A stretch of 64,000 nucleotides of DNA from an uncultured Neptuniibacter sp. (GTDB taxonomy: Bacteria; Pseudomonadota; Gammaproteobacteria; Pseudomonadales; Balneatricaceae): assembly GCF_947498015.1 (NCBI RefSeq), contig NZ_CANMIR010000001.1, positions 1-64,000 of the forward strand. The letters are read 5' to 3'. Shown here piece after piece: positions 10,296 through 18,689 of this stretch. Every line of letters starts with the position of its first letter. Position 1 is the stretch's first letter. Position numbers and translations under genes: made by a program. The notes beneath the pieces are model-generated. The model searched no databases and had not been told where the DNA came from. It worked only from the letters and a program-made list of their open reading frames with translations.

Positions 10296-11519
10296 ATGAA
10301 TATTTCCAAAATCCATTATGCCTGGATCATTATTCTTTCCGGCATTTTCACCCTGTTCTCCTGCTTAGGGCTGGGCCGCTTTGCACTCGGCATGCTGCTT
10401 CCCTCTATGGGTGATGACCTGACCCTTAGCTACACACAGATGGGATTCATCAGCACGGGAAATTTCATCGGCTATCTATTTGCCGTCTTAATTTGCGGCC
10501 AGATGATCAAACGCCTGGGTGAACGCAGATCGATCGTCACCGGCCTGCTGATGGTTGGTATCAGCATGCTGTTTGTCAGCCAGAGTGAACACTATCTCAT
10601 CATTACCGCTCTCTACTTTATCACCGGCATCGGCAGTGGTGCGGCCAACATTACCGCGATGAGTCTGGTCGCTCACTGGTTTGCACCAAAATACAGAGGC
10701 CGTGCTGCGGGTTACATGATCATTGGTAACGGAATGGGTATTGTTACCAGTGGCCTGCTGATCCCCTGGTTAAACCAACACTGGCTGCAAGATGGATGGC
10801 GTTATGGCTGGGGATTATTTGGGATAGCGATCATCGTTGCGGCACTCATCACCGCTGCACTTATCCGGAACAATCCACAGGAACTCGGATTAAAAGCCTT
10901 CGGCCATCAGGAGAAAAATGATGGCGCTCCCGGCGCCGCCGAAAAGCGTGCTCCCGCTAATATGCGCAGATTGATTATGCATATCGGCTCAATCTATTTT
11001 ATGTTCGGTTTCACCTACGTGATCTACGCAACATTTATCGTCACGACACTGGTTGAACAATATCAGTTCACGCAGGCAAAAGCGGGCTTTCTCTGGATGG
11101 CTATCGGTGTCTTAAGTATCTTCTCCGGTGCTCTTTTTGGCTGGGTTTCTGATCACTTTGGACGTAAAGCCGGTCTGGCTTCTGTCTTTGCCCTGCAAAC
11201 CTGCTCCTACCTGCTGGCGGCGTCAGAGATGGGACAACTCTCCCTGTTCGCCTCAATGGTTTTGTTTGGTCTCACCGCTTTCAGTATTCCAGCCATTATC
11301 GCAGCGACCGTCAGTGACCTGCTCCCGCCGATCGAAGCTGGAAAAGTTTTTGGTTACGTTACTTTTTTCTTTGGTATCGGCCAGATTACCGGACCGACCA
11401 TCGCAGGGTACCTGGCCGAACAGAGTCACTCCTTCTCTAATAGCTACCTGATGGCAGGAATCATGACCGCTGCAGCGATCATTCTGACCGCCAGACTGAG
11501 AATGCAGCGATCCAATTAA
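10296..11519 (+). CDS. MFS transporter, YbfB/YjiJ-like
   Basis: 407-residue inner-membrane carrier with about 12 hydrophobic segments. The start MNISKIHYAWIIILSGIF enters directly into TM1, and LGLGRFALGMLLPSM is typical of the YbfB/YjiJ group. The loop 2-3 motif GQMIKRLGERR and the repeat GWVSDHFGRKAG in the second half are MFS signatures. The substrate is not evident and no catabolic genes adjoin it. A possible attenuated hairpin lies just after the stop, before the chemoreceptor gene. Confidence 0.85.
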   Translation: MNISKIHYAWIIILSGIFTLFSCLGLGRFALGMLLPSMGDDLTLSYTQMGFISTGNFIGYLFAVLICGQMIKRLGERRSIVTGLLMVGISMLFVSQSEHYLIITALYFITGIGSGAANITAMSLVAHWFAPKYRGRAAGYMIIGNGMGIVTSGLLIPWLNQHWLQDGWRYGWGLFGIAIIVAALITAALIRNNPQELGLKAFGHQEKNDGAPGAAEKRAPANMRRLIMHIGSIYFMFGFTYVIYATFIVTTLVEQYQFTQAKAGFLWMAIGVLSIFSGALFGWVSDHFGRKAGLASVFALQTCSYLLAASEMGQLSLFASMVLFGLTAFSIPAIIAATVSDLLPPIEAGKVFGYVTFFFGIGQITGPTIAGYLAEQSHSFSNSYLMAGIMTAAAIILTARLRMQRSN

Positions 11520-11582
11520 CCCCTCACCCTGACCGATAATGCCACTATCATTTATGGTATTGGTTAATATATTATTTATTCA

Positions 11583-11604
11583 ACTTACGTCTTAAGAAGT
11601 AAGT
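11583..11604. promoter_or_regulatory. 22-bp palindrome upstream of a chemoreceptor gene
   Basis: ACTTAC and GTAAGT flank the self-complementary core TCTTAAGA, with one mismatched pair in 22 bp. It lies 42 bp before the chemoreceptor ATG in AT-rich DNA. It could be an operator; no regulator was identified. Confidence 0.4.
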
Positions 11605-11645
11605 ATTAAAAATAATAATAACGGCTTAGTGTTAGGGGAAATCTA

Positions 11646-13628
11646 ATGAATATATCAATTGGTGCCCGCGTGGGTATCGGTTTCATCACCATGCTTGTCA
11701 TACTCGTCGCCTGTGGCGCAGCAGGGATATACGGGGTCAACAAAGTTTCAGAATCACTGCTCTTTGTCTCAGGCGATGCACGCACCACTTCAGACGGCGG
11801 TATGCGTACCACCATTAACCTTCAGGGCGAAATGCTGCTGACCGAGCGGATACTCTCTAACGACATCTCAAAACAGGAGAGTCGTAAGATGATGCGCGCC
11901 TATCAGAAGGAATCAAAAGCCGCCCTTAAAGCGATCAAAGAGACAGGTCTGATCGATGAAAAAACCTTAAAACAGACCGATTCTGCTATCCGCCGGTATC
12001 GCGGTGCGCGACTCTCTATTCTCTCCAGCCATGAAGAGCTAAAAGGGCAAAAGTCTGAACTGCAGCAGAACATACAGACACTGTTGAATGACACGACAGC
12101 CACTCAGGATAAGATCCAGGAGTTAATCAGCAACAACATTTATGACGTCAACTATGTCTCACAAATGGAGCAGATCGAAAGCCAGCTAGATCTGGTTCGG
12201 TTGAACATCATCCTGGCAAGCACCTCTCTTCAGGATCTATTCTCTGCCAATGATATGAGCACCCAGCTCAAGAAGATCAAAACAGACAGAGAACTGCTGG
12301 CACAGATCGTCGAACAAACCTATCAGGCGATGTCAGACCCATCTCTGAGCAAATCTGCAGACACCCTGAAAAAACATTACGGCAGCTTCGATCAACGTGC
12401 CAGCCAGATGATCGTTGATTACATGACCTTTCGTGAAGAGCGAAACAATCTCAGCCAGATCGTAGATCACCTGATCAAAACATTGGCCATTATGGAAACC
12501 CAAAGTGGCGAACTCGTGAATGCAGAAGTCTCCAAGGTAGATGAACTGGTCACAACCTCATCAATGCTCATCGCTGTCGCAGCCGGTGCCGGAATTCTGG
12601 TAGCCCTGCTGGCACTGGGGGTGATCATCTTCACCGTGGTCTACCCTATCCGCCATGTTGCAGAGAACCTACAGCTGATCGGTCAGGGCGACGGCGACCT
12701 TAGCGTATCACTTAAGGAATCAGGCGCTTCTGAGCTTGTTACCCTTGCATCAGGTTTTAATGCCTTTGTCAGCAAGATCAGGGTAACGGTAACTGGGGTT
12801 AACCGCTCCATCGCTGAACTTAACCACTCAGCAGAGCAGATGCGGCTGATCAGTACGAGTGCTGCAGAATCGATTGAACTCCAGTCAGCGGAAACAGAAC
12901 AAGCCGCCGCGGCTATCAATGAGATGACGGCAACAGCCAATGAAGTGGCTTCTCACGCCCAGGAAGCCGCCAAAGCAGCAGGTACAGCCGATAGCTCTGC
13001 CGCTCAAGGCAATATAGAGGTCAATAACACGATCGAGACAATCGGCACCCAAGTCGGAGAGCTGGAACGCGCAGCAACCGTGGTGGAACAGCTGGCTCAG
13101 GACAGTGAAAGCATCGGAACAGTTCTAAATGTTATTAACGATATAGCGGAGCAAACCAATCTGCTTGCCCTGAATGCAGCCATTGAAGCCGCCCGCGCCG
13201 GCGATGCAGGCAGAGGCTTTGCGGTAGTTGCTGATGAGGTGCGTCAACTGGCCAGCAGAACCCAGTCAGCAACCACAGAGATTCAAGAGGTGGTGACTAA
13301 ACTGCAGAGCGCTGCCGAAAATGCAGTCAATGCAATGGAACACAGTCGTGACGCTGCGAACAAAAGTGCTCATCAGGCTGAGCTTTCAGGAAACTCCCTA
13401 CGCTCAATCACGCAGGAATCCAACACCATTTCACAGATGAACCTGCAGATAGCCAGTGCAGCTGAGCAGCAAGCGGTGGTAGCGGATACGATCAACCAGA
13501 ATGTGATCTCTATCTCTGAAAAAGCTAAAGATACTCAGAGTGCTTCGCACGAGATTCAGCAAGCAAGTCAGCAGTTAACAGAGCTGTCACATAGACTTCA
13601 GACGCTGATGGCAGGTTTCCGGCACTGA
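11646..13628 (+). CDS. Methyl-accepting chemotaxis protein
   Basis: 660-residue transmembrane chemoreceptor. TM1 is at about residues 7-29, a long helical periplasmic region covers about 30-305, TM2 is about 305-330, then a HAMP domain ([21 protein letters not shown]) and a cytoplasmic signalling coiled coil. The hairpin tip [35 protein letters not shown] is conserved in parts with all MCPs. Gln/Glu-rich methylation helices flank it. The sensor looks like a helical-bundle type; the ligand is unknown. Monocistronic. Confidence 0.95.
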   Translation: MNISIGARVGIGFITMLVILVACGAAGIYGVNKVSESLLFVSGDARTTSDGGMRTTINLQGEMLLTERILSNDISKQESRKMMRAYQKESKAALKAIKETGLIDEKTLKQTDSAIRRYRGARLSILSSHEELKGQKSELQQNIQTLLNDTTATQDKIQELISNNIYDVNYVSQMEQIESQLDLVRLNIILASTSLQDLFSANDMSTQLKKIKTDRELLAQIVEQTYQAMSDPSLSKSADTLKKHYGSFDQRASQMIVDYMTFREERNNLSQIVDHLIKTLAIMETQSGELVNAEVSKVDELVTTSSMLIAVAAGAGILVALLALGVIIFTVVYPIRHVAENLQLIGQGDGDLSVSLKESGASELVTLASGFNAFVSKIRVTVTGVNRSIAELNHSAEQMRLISTSAAESIELQSAETEQAAAAINEMTATANEVASHAQEAAKAAGTADSSAAQGNIEVNNTIETIGTQVGELERAATVVEQLAQDSESIGTVLNVINDIAEQTNLLALNAAIEAARAGDAGRGFAVVADEVRQLASRTQSATTEIQEVVTKLQSAAENAVNAMEHSRDAANKSAHQAELSGNSLRSITQESNTISQMNLQIASAAEQQAVVADTINQNVISISEKAKDTQSASHEIQQASQQLTELSHRLQTLMAGFRH

Positions 13629-13711
13629 GACCGGCAGATAGTGCAACTTGAAGAGGTGGGATGATTCAAAAGAGATAGGGTTATCTTACACCGCCGGGAA
13701 GGCTGGCTCTC

Positions 13712-13867
13712 TTAACGATGAGCCAGTGGTCCCGGAATAAACTTCGGCAGTTCAACCTGCAACAATGATTTCACTGTTTTGAACAGATTACGGATCATCT
13801 GAGCTGTAAACTCGCGACGTAACTGACGTGCTTCTTCAATGTAAGGGCCTGTACCTAGGTTATGCAT
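13712..13867 (-). CDS. Small protein of RSP_7527-like type, 51 aa
   Basis: A 51-residue frame, MHNLGTGPYIEEARQLRREF at its start, followed by an amphipathic stretch with MIRNLFKTVKSLL and ending in PLAHR. AAGGA lies about 10 nt upstream of the ATG. The pattern 'Y-I-x-x-A-x-x-L-R' followed by a basic amphipathic helix recalls the RSP_7527/DUF1127-like small proteins of proteobacteria, which have been linked to RNA binding or stress in some species; this assignment is from memory of the pattern. The stop codon sits in the loop of a CTGGCTC/GAGCCAG hairpin. Confidence 0.65.
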   Translation of the reverse strand: MHNLGTGPYIEEARQLRREFTAQMIRNLFKTVKSLLQVELPKFIPGPLAHR

Positions 13868-14081
13868 ACTCTATATTCCTTAGTGATATCCTGTAAATTT
13901 CAGGCTGTATACTAAAGTCTATATCGCTTAACCACAAACGAACTATCTTCAGTTGATAGGTGAATTTATTTCACCCATCAACCGGATAACCACTCATTAA
14001 AACTAAGCGAGCTACTGTCGTTTTTCGTAATAGATAAAACTTAATCAGACAGAATAAATCCGCTTTTGAACCTAAAGCGGA

Positions 14082-14152
14082 TATTAACGCCTAGCTCACC
14101 GGGAAAATGCGAGCGCAGCGAGTATTTTGTCCGGTGGAGCTACTTGTTATGC
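14082..14152 (-). repeat. attC recombination site of the integron cassette
   Basis: About 71 bp. On the minus strand, R'' GCATAAC (14146-14152), inner arms TAGCT-C-CACCGG and CCGGTG-AGCTA pairing with one extrahelical C, a central spacer rich in CTCGCTGCGCTCG, and the terminal GCGTTAATA. Extrahelical bases and a stop codon of the cassette gene inside the site (TAG at 14140-14142) are normal for attC elements. Confidence 0.75.
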
Positions 14153-14526
14153 GATTTTTCATTTTGATAGTACTCAGTTAGCTGTTTAGGCTCTAACACT
14201 CCAAGTGCTACAAGCATAATTAGCAACCCAGCAAAGATAATTGCACCGGCCCCCCAAGCTGTTTTAAAACGGATATGTACACAAACTGCTAGCCATACAC
14301 TTGATGCAAACCCGGACAAAAACAGTACAACTTTTGTTTTTGAGTAGTCATCTCCAACAAGTGCTAACAGTACAAATGAAGCAACAAACAGCAGTGCCGG
14401 AATGATAAGCCATCTGGTTTGTAACGAAGATTCTGGCTTTTCAAAATAATCTAATGGGTTGAGTCCATTATTTTGAAAGAAGTTGTTTACCTCTTCCGGT
14501 GTTCCTTCTACTGGGCCTATTTTCAT
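14140..14526 (-). CDS. Cassette-borne small membrane protein of unknown function
   Basis: 128 residues. A soluble N-terminus (about 1-38, including TPEEVNNFFQNNGLNPLDYF) is followed by three or four hydrophobic segments (about 38-58, 66-86, 90-112) and a short polar tail KSHNK that overlaps the attC. It overlaps the preceding cassette gene by 4 bp (ATGA), which suggests translational coupling. No family was recognised. Pairing with a soluble partner could reflect a two-part module, but nothing shows its role. Confidence 0.7.
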   Translation of the reverse strand: MKIGPVEGTPEEVNNFFQNNGLNPLDYFEKPESSLQTRWLIIPALLFVASFVLLALVGDDYSKTKVVLFLSGFASSVWLAVCVHIRFKTAWGAGAIIFAGLLIMLVALGVLEPKQLTEYYQNEKSHNK

Positions 14527-14906
14527 TTTGAGGCCCTCTGAGAATTAGATATTAGTGCTGATACTTCTCTCTCGGCTGCGGAATCACTCCATTCATTAGG
14601 ATTGGCTTCCTTAATGTAAATTATTCGATCGTTTTCAAGGATTGTGTTTGTACCACCAAATGAAAAACCTTCTAGATTTCCACCAAATGCTCTTTGTTCG
14701 ATATTTGATAATGCTGCCCCTAAGGTCTTACTGCTTTCCTTATAAAGGTCATCATTCTCGGTATTAACGCCAATAACGAACTCAAGAATTGCGCCGCCAT
14801 CATCTGAAGGATAAACATTGCATAGTAAGCCAATGCCAGGCTTTAGATATTGCGCCAATCTTCTTCTGAAGTTGTTTATGTAACCTTGGTATTTCTTTTT
14901 ATCCAT
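14523..14906 (-). CDS. Cassette-borne soluble protein of unknown function
   Basis: 127 residues starting MDKKKYQGYINNFRRRL, with no signal peptide or membrane segment. The central part (GIGLLCNVYPSDDGGAILEFVIGVN) and FGGNLEGFSFGGTNTIL look like an alpha/beta fold. It is the first gene of the cassette, with about 34 nt from the recombination junction to the ATG, the usual tight packing of cassette genes. No homologue was recognised. Confidence 0.7.
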   Translation of the reverse strand: MDKKKYQGYINNFRRRLAQYLKPGIGLLCNVYPSDDGGAILEFVIGVNTENDDLYKESSKTLGAALSNIEQRAFGGNLEGFSFGGTNTILENDRIIYIKEANPNEWSDSAAEREVSALISNSQRASK

Positions 14907-14941
14907 AATCAGCTCGATGTGATGATCTTTTTACGCATAAC

Positions 14942-15488
14942 ATTTTAATAACGAGCGTGCGCGTTTTTCTGCCAAGAGAAAAAGGATGAAATGCTGCAAT
15001 ATATTGAATCTAAATAGTTTTTAGACAGCACCGTCATTTTCCTCCGATAAAAACGAGCATGCGCGCTTTGATGACTGGCTGTGCGCGTTATTCCACACAG
15101 CGAATTCCCTAAGTGATTAATATCTAATCGTTTTGGCTGAATTGCAAGGATAAAAACGAGCGCTTCTAAGCAGTAAAACGAGCCATAAAATCAAACTTAT
15201 TCAAATAAACTGTATGGATAGTCAGTTGGAAGGGGGTTTGTATCCACAGTCATCCAGATTACGGATCTCCGTTTTATGCCGTTAGCTGACCTCCTTGGCT
15301 ACAACCACACCTATTCTCCGCTGGCGCAAGTTGAAGGGCCTTCATCTGCCTGACAGAGCGGCAATGCATTGCCACTTTGTTTTGTATAAGGATAACTGCC
15401 GCACTACTACTGTACATAAATTCAACAAGTTACAACCGATGGCACTGAGATTGCTTTATCTATTATTCTCGTATTTCAGGGGACCATC
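14942..15488. other. Gene-free 547-bp stretch with spaced short repeats
   Basis: No convincing gene. Three copies of a short motif lie about 102-103 bp apart: ACGAGCGTGCGCG (14951), GATAAAAACGAGCATGCGCG (15046-15065) and GATAAAAACGAGCG (from 15149), with a fourth partial copy TAAAACGAGCC at 15174-15184. A hairpin CTGTG/CACAG lies near 15090-15110. A 68-codon frame at 15295-15501 has no ribosome binding site and no protein-like character. The region joins the cassette and may be decayed mobile DNA. Confidence 0.5.
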
Positions 15489-16130
15489 ATGTTTTCGTTA
15501 GATCCAGCAGTTGAAAAATACGATGCTTTAACTCAAGTGTTGATTGATGAACCGATCAGGAAACAGCTTGACCTTATCGATAAAGCCTCCTCACCGTATC
15601 AGTTGGAGAAGTTTTATCTCGAGATGCTCAAACAGTACCAACCTGAAAGGCTCCATGCGCTCTATACCCAGCGGATGCAGAGAAGAATCAGAACCCTCTA
15701 CCGGATTGATAATCATCTGGTTGCTGTCCTGTTTGTGAATGGAACGGTTAAGTGCTATCGGCCGGATATTACTGAGATGGTAGAATCACTCTCTACTGCC
15801 CCTCTCAGCCACCAGCGTTTGAGTGCTCTGATGATGCAATACTGTTCAGAAAAGCTCAGCATCGATATGTACGCTAACAACATGCCGACCTTTGCTGATC
15901 TGGTTAGCGGTGAACTCTCTACAGCAGAGGATCGGAAAGCAGATCTGTTTGCCGATGAGAAAAGTATCGAAACACTCAAACAGGAGTGGGAGCGAAACTA
16001 CCAACACTGGCAACATGAGTATCTCTGCCTGAGTCTGGCGATCGTCAGTCTTGAACCGGGTAGCCGTGCAAGTTCATCCCCCCACGGATTTGGCTATACC
16101 CCGACTCGCAAGATCAGCGCCACACGCTGA
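15489..16130 (+). CDS. Hypothetical protein, 213 aa
   Basis: No family recognised. The protein is soluble and largely helical (LDLIDKASSPYQLEKFYLEMLKQY is one such stretch), with a beta-like segment VAVLFVNGTVKCYRPDITEM near residues 78-98 and a low-complexity tail with SRASSSPHGFGYTPTRKISATR. An AGGGG site 6 nt before the ATG supports translation. It converges on the thioesterase gene 16 bp away. Confidence 0.6.
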   Translation: MFSLDPAVEKYDALTQVLIDEPIRKQLDLIDKASSPYQLEKFYLEMLKQYQPERLHALYTQRMQRRIRTLYRIDNHLVAVLFVNGTVKCYRPDITEMVESLSTAPLSHQRLSALMMQYCSEKLSIDMYANNMPTFADLVSGELSTAEDRKADLFADEKSIETLKQEWERNYQHWQHEYLCLSLAIVSLEPGSRASSSPHGFGYTPTRKISATR

Positions 16131-16146
16131 TGGCGCACGGTTTATA

Positions 16147-16557
16147 TTACTCAATCATCGCCCTGACTGAATCAGGTAAAGGAACAGATTTTTCTGTCCG
16201 GTGATCGATCCAAACGACCTTAGCATAACCCTCACTGACAGGATTTTCAGGGTCAGATGCGCTGAACACCTCATAAGTGGTCATAAAGCTGGAGCGTCCG
16301 GGGTCTTTGACGTAGCAATCGATTCGAAGCTGATCGGGGTATACCACCGGTTTGAAGAACGAGCAACCAACATTGATCACCACAGGTGCCAGACCGTTAG
16401 GGTCCATCACTACATTCATCTTCTCGATCAACTGGACTCGCGCTTCTTCCAGATACCTCAGATACATCGCATTGTTAACATGTCCATAGGCATCCATATC
16501 CCCCCAACGAACAGGCATCTCACAACTGTGTATTAACTTCCCTTTGTCACTACTCAT
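16147..16557 (-). CDS. Acyl-CoA thioesterase, 4HBT hot-dog family
   Basis: 136 residues hydrolysing acyl-CoA thioesters; substrate unknown. The start of the domain, MPVRWGDMDAYGHVNNAMYL, holds the active-site Asp of the 4-hydroxybenzoyl-CoA thioesterase type, followed by YLEEARVQLIE. ATG 16557 is preceded by GGAGTG at 5 nt; the frame extends 21 codons further upstream without a site. Single gene, not linked to an acyl-CoA pathway here. Confidence 0.88.
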   Translation of the reverse strand: MSSDKGKLIHSCEMPVRWGDMDAYGHVNNAMYLRYLEEARVQLIEKMNVVMDPNGLAPVVINVGCSFFKPVVYPDQLRIDCYVKDPGRSSFMTTYEVFSASDPENPVSEGYAKVVWIDHRTEKSVPLPDSVRAMIE

Positions 16558-16788
16558 AATCACTCCAAACACGTATATGCGTGATACCTTAAATTGAAGC
16601 GCGTTTGTTTGGAATAACAAAATTAGTCAAATATCCCTCAGACACCATCGATCAGAGAAAATAGCAGCTCCCCTCTCCGCCCATAGCGACACCTTTAGCC
16701 TCTTACCGCATCTGTTGCGGCTTCGGCCTCAGGGAGACGGCAGACCGGTATCCTCTCTTAAGCAGAGCATTATCCAGTTCACAAGCCA

Positions 16789-17343
16789 TTAGATCTCTCC
16801 CCTGTCCAGGGCACCCAAGATCACCTGTAATCCCTGGCGCCAGACGGCCAGTTGCTGAGCATGAACACACTCCACTGATACAGAAAGATAGGGATGGAGC
16901 TGATTTAGATAGAGCAAGCGCTCCTCTGTCATCTCCTCTGGGTCACACACCGCAACGTTTATGACATCTCCTCCCGCCTGAAGATCCAGATCAGCGTAGT
17001 ACTGCAGTGCAATCGCATATTCCAGATCAGCGATCGATGCCACCCATCTCCATTGCACCTGATCACCACGAGGTCCTTGCGCCTGTGCCCGCAGAAACTC
17101 CGAAAACCGTTCACCAAAACGATTCAGATCCCACAAGCTGGCTGGATAATGCTGCGCATAAACGCGGGTTAAAGCGGCAAAAACAGGTTCATCTAGCAAC
17201 GCTTTGACCATTAAAAATGTGTTTTCAAGCGCTGCGGCATGTACCCCAATATAGTTATTGGTGTAGGGCGCTACGCAGGGATCACCAATCAGAACCCTCT
17301 CTGCGAACTGATTCAGACTCTTTATATAGCTCGTCTGTTTCAT
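16789..17343 (-). CDS. bufC: HvfC/BufC-family protein (DUF2063), MNIO partner
   Basis: 184 residues. The N-terminal DUF2063 helical domain is seen in FAERVLIGDPCVAPYTNNYIGVHAAAL and continues to about residue 100; a second domain follows with WVASIADLEYAIALQYY. In bufferin operons this protein presents the precursor peptide to the MNIO enzyme. It overlaps bufB by 4 bp (ATGA), so translation is likely coupled. No DoxX-type bufD follows; the next 230 bp carry no gene. Confidence 0.85.
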   Translation of the reverse strand: MKQTSYIKSLNQFAERVLIGDPCVAPYTNNYIGVHAAALENTFLMVKALLDEPVFAALTRVYAQHYPASLWDLNRFGERFSEFLRAQAQGPRGDQVQWRWVASIADLEYAIALQYYADLDLQAGGDVINVAVCDPEEMTEERLLYLNQLHPYLSVSVECVHAQQLAVWRQGLQVILGALDRGEI

Positions 17344-18179
17344 AGCACCGCCCGCTGATCTTGAGAGGCCTGATCCAGTATCTGCTGGGCCTTTGATCGC
17401 TCTAGCTCAAGCGAGCTAAAGTCAGGTAGATTATTATCCCTCTCAATCAGGGTTGGGATATTGGGCCTGAGCTGCACAAACTGCTCAAAAATATCCCAAA
17501 CCTCATTACAGATTGCACTGCCATGTGTATCGATCAATACCCCATCCTGCTCAGCAAATCCGGCGAGATGAATCTCTCCTACCCGATCAAGAGGAAGCTC
17601 TTTCAACAGATCTTCGACTGATTCACCCAGATTACGCTGATTGACATAAGCGTTATTCAGATCCAATAGCAAGCCACAATCTGCCTCTGAGCACACTGCT
17701 GCCATGAACTGCCCTTCGGTCAGTTCACTCTCCTCATAGACAAAGTAGCGTGACAGATTTTCGATCATTATCTGACGGCCTAACAGATCCTGAACCTGCC
17801 TGATACGTGCTGCCAGATGCAGCACTGCTGCTTCAGTAAACGGCACCGGCAGCAGATCATGAAAGAGATGTCCCTGATGGCTGGTGAAACAGGCGTGCTC
17901 CGATACCATGACAGGGTTATATCGATCCACCCTCTGCTTCAGGCGCTTCAGATAGTCAGGATCAAAAGGCTCGACCCCGGCCAGATTCAGATTTACCCCA
18001 TGAAAACTCAAGGGGTAGCGCTCCTGAATCTGCTCAAAGAGTGCGTGGCTTAAACCGCCGCCCAAATAATTACAGATATGGACTTCAAACCAGGGAACAT
18101 CAGGCTGGTCTCTGATGACATCCCTGAGGTGAGGTGTGCGCAGGCCTAAGCCTGCGCCATGACAACCACGAACAGTCAT
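17340..18179 (-). CDS. bufB: MNIO-family peptide-modifying iron oxidase (DUF692), BufB/HvfB
   Basis: 279 residues, a TIM-barrel multinuclear non-heme iron oxidase. Visible metal-ligand stretches are FEVHICNYLGGG, LSFHGVNLNLAG, MVSEHACF, MIENLSRYF, LLLDLNNAYVN, EIHLAGF and DTHGSAI, and the ending LIERDNNLPDF. In characterised bufferin systems it converts precursor cysteines to thiooxazoles. Start taken at MTVRGCHGAGLGLR; a longer frame adds 22 unlikely residues. It lies 14 bp after bufA, and its stop overlaps bufC. Confidence 0.92.
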   Translation of the reverse strand: MTVRGCHGAGLGLRTPHLRDVIRDQPDVPWFEVHICNYLGGGLSHALFEQIQERYPLSFHGVNLNLAGVEPFDPDYLKRLKQRVDRYNPVMVSEHACFTSHQGHLFHDLLPVPFTEAAVLHLAARIRQVQDLLGRQIMIENLSRYFVYEESELTEGQFMAAVCSEADCGLLLDLNNAYVNQRNLGESVEDLLKELPLDRVGEIHLAGFAEQDGVLIDTHGSAICNEVWDIFEQFVQLRPNIPTLIERDNNLPDFSSLELERSKAQQILDQASQDQRAVL

Positions 18180-18193
18180 TGTCACTACCGCGA

Positions 18194-18466
18194 TTATTTG
18201 GCGGGTTTTATTTTTGCGACAACACCGCCGGTAATTTTGGCACACTGCCCTTCAGGCACATACACCCACTCAGTAGCCAAATCGTCAGACTTCGCCTGCC
18301 CTGCACAACCGTGGGAACCATCCAGCGCACCACAATCATTCATACCGGCTTTTGCAATACCAGCACATTTCTCCCAGTTTTTGGGTGCTTCTGGCACTGC
18401 ATTAGCCGTGGTTGCGACCGCTGTTAAGCCGATAAACGTTGCTGTAATCAGAGTTTTGCTATTCAT
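18194..18466 (-). CDS. bufA1: Bufferin-type precursor (BufA1, DUF2282)
   Basis: 90-residue secreted precursor. A signal peptide [20 protein letters not shown] with cleavage after ANA (about residue 23) exposes a mature part of 67 residues with four cysteines at 34, 45, 54 and 75 ([24 protein letters not shown]), the family arrangement. Bufferins are periplasmic peptides that bind copper or other metals after cysteine modification. The GGGGGAAAG site before ATG is strong. First gene of bufA-B-C. Confidence 0.93.
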   Translation of the reverse strand: MNSKTLITATFIGLTAVATTANAVPEAPKNWEKCAGIAKAGMNDCGALDGSHGCAGQAKSDDLATEWVYVPEGQCAKITGGVVAKIKPAK

Positions 18467-18501
18467 TTTTCTTTCCCCCGCATAAAGCGATAGTTAGGTA
18501 T

Positions 18502-18525
18502 GCCACACGCTTCATTGCATGCGGC
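18502..18525 (-). promoter_or_regulatory. Stem-loop in the bufA leader region
   Basis: On the minus strand GCCGCATGC pairs with GCGTGTGGC (9 bp with two G-U pairs) around the loop AATGAA, 36 nt before the bufA ATG. It may be an mRNA leader structure or an operator; no sigma-factor gene is linked here and no promoter could be assigned with confidence. Confidence 0.35.
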
Positions 18526-18689
18526 ACATATGAGCGGCCACTCAATAATTACGACGTATATTTAGTCAGTCTGATTGCAAAATAGTTGAATATATTTTCA
18601 ATTAATTTTTCACCCCGTTCCTAACTAGCTGTTTTATAGGAAATAGTTTTTAATAACCCAATCATCTAAAAAGCATTAAGGAACCCCGT

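Larger units (their letters stand above)
14088..14940 (-). mobile_element. Single integron-type gene cassette with two genes and no integrase nearby
   Basis: On the minus strand the block starts at the junction G|TTATGC (14941/14940), carries two overlapping genes, and ends with an attC whose 5' core is GCATAAC, the exact complement of the junction GTTATGC. This matches the rule that the ends of a circular cassette form one attC. No intI and no second attC are visible, so this is probably a lone cassette inserted at a secondary site. Removing it would restore AAATGTTAATAT at the insertion point. Confidence 0.72.

Noticed and set aside
14935..14941. attI site or a second attC before the cassette
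   Set aside because: Only the 7-bp junction core is present; no paired arms or second R'' box were found within 150 bp upstream on the minus strand.
15241..15290. GCCGTTAGCTGAC as a further attC end
   Set aside because: No matching RYYYAAC box or pairing arms were found upstream at attC distance.
15295..15501. 68-codon plus-strand frame before the 213-aa hypothetical gene
   Set aside because: It has no ribosome binding site, overlaps the start of the next gene, and its composition (many Arg, His, Leu, Cys) looks like non-coding DNA.
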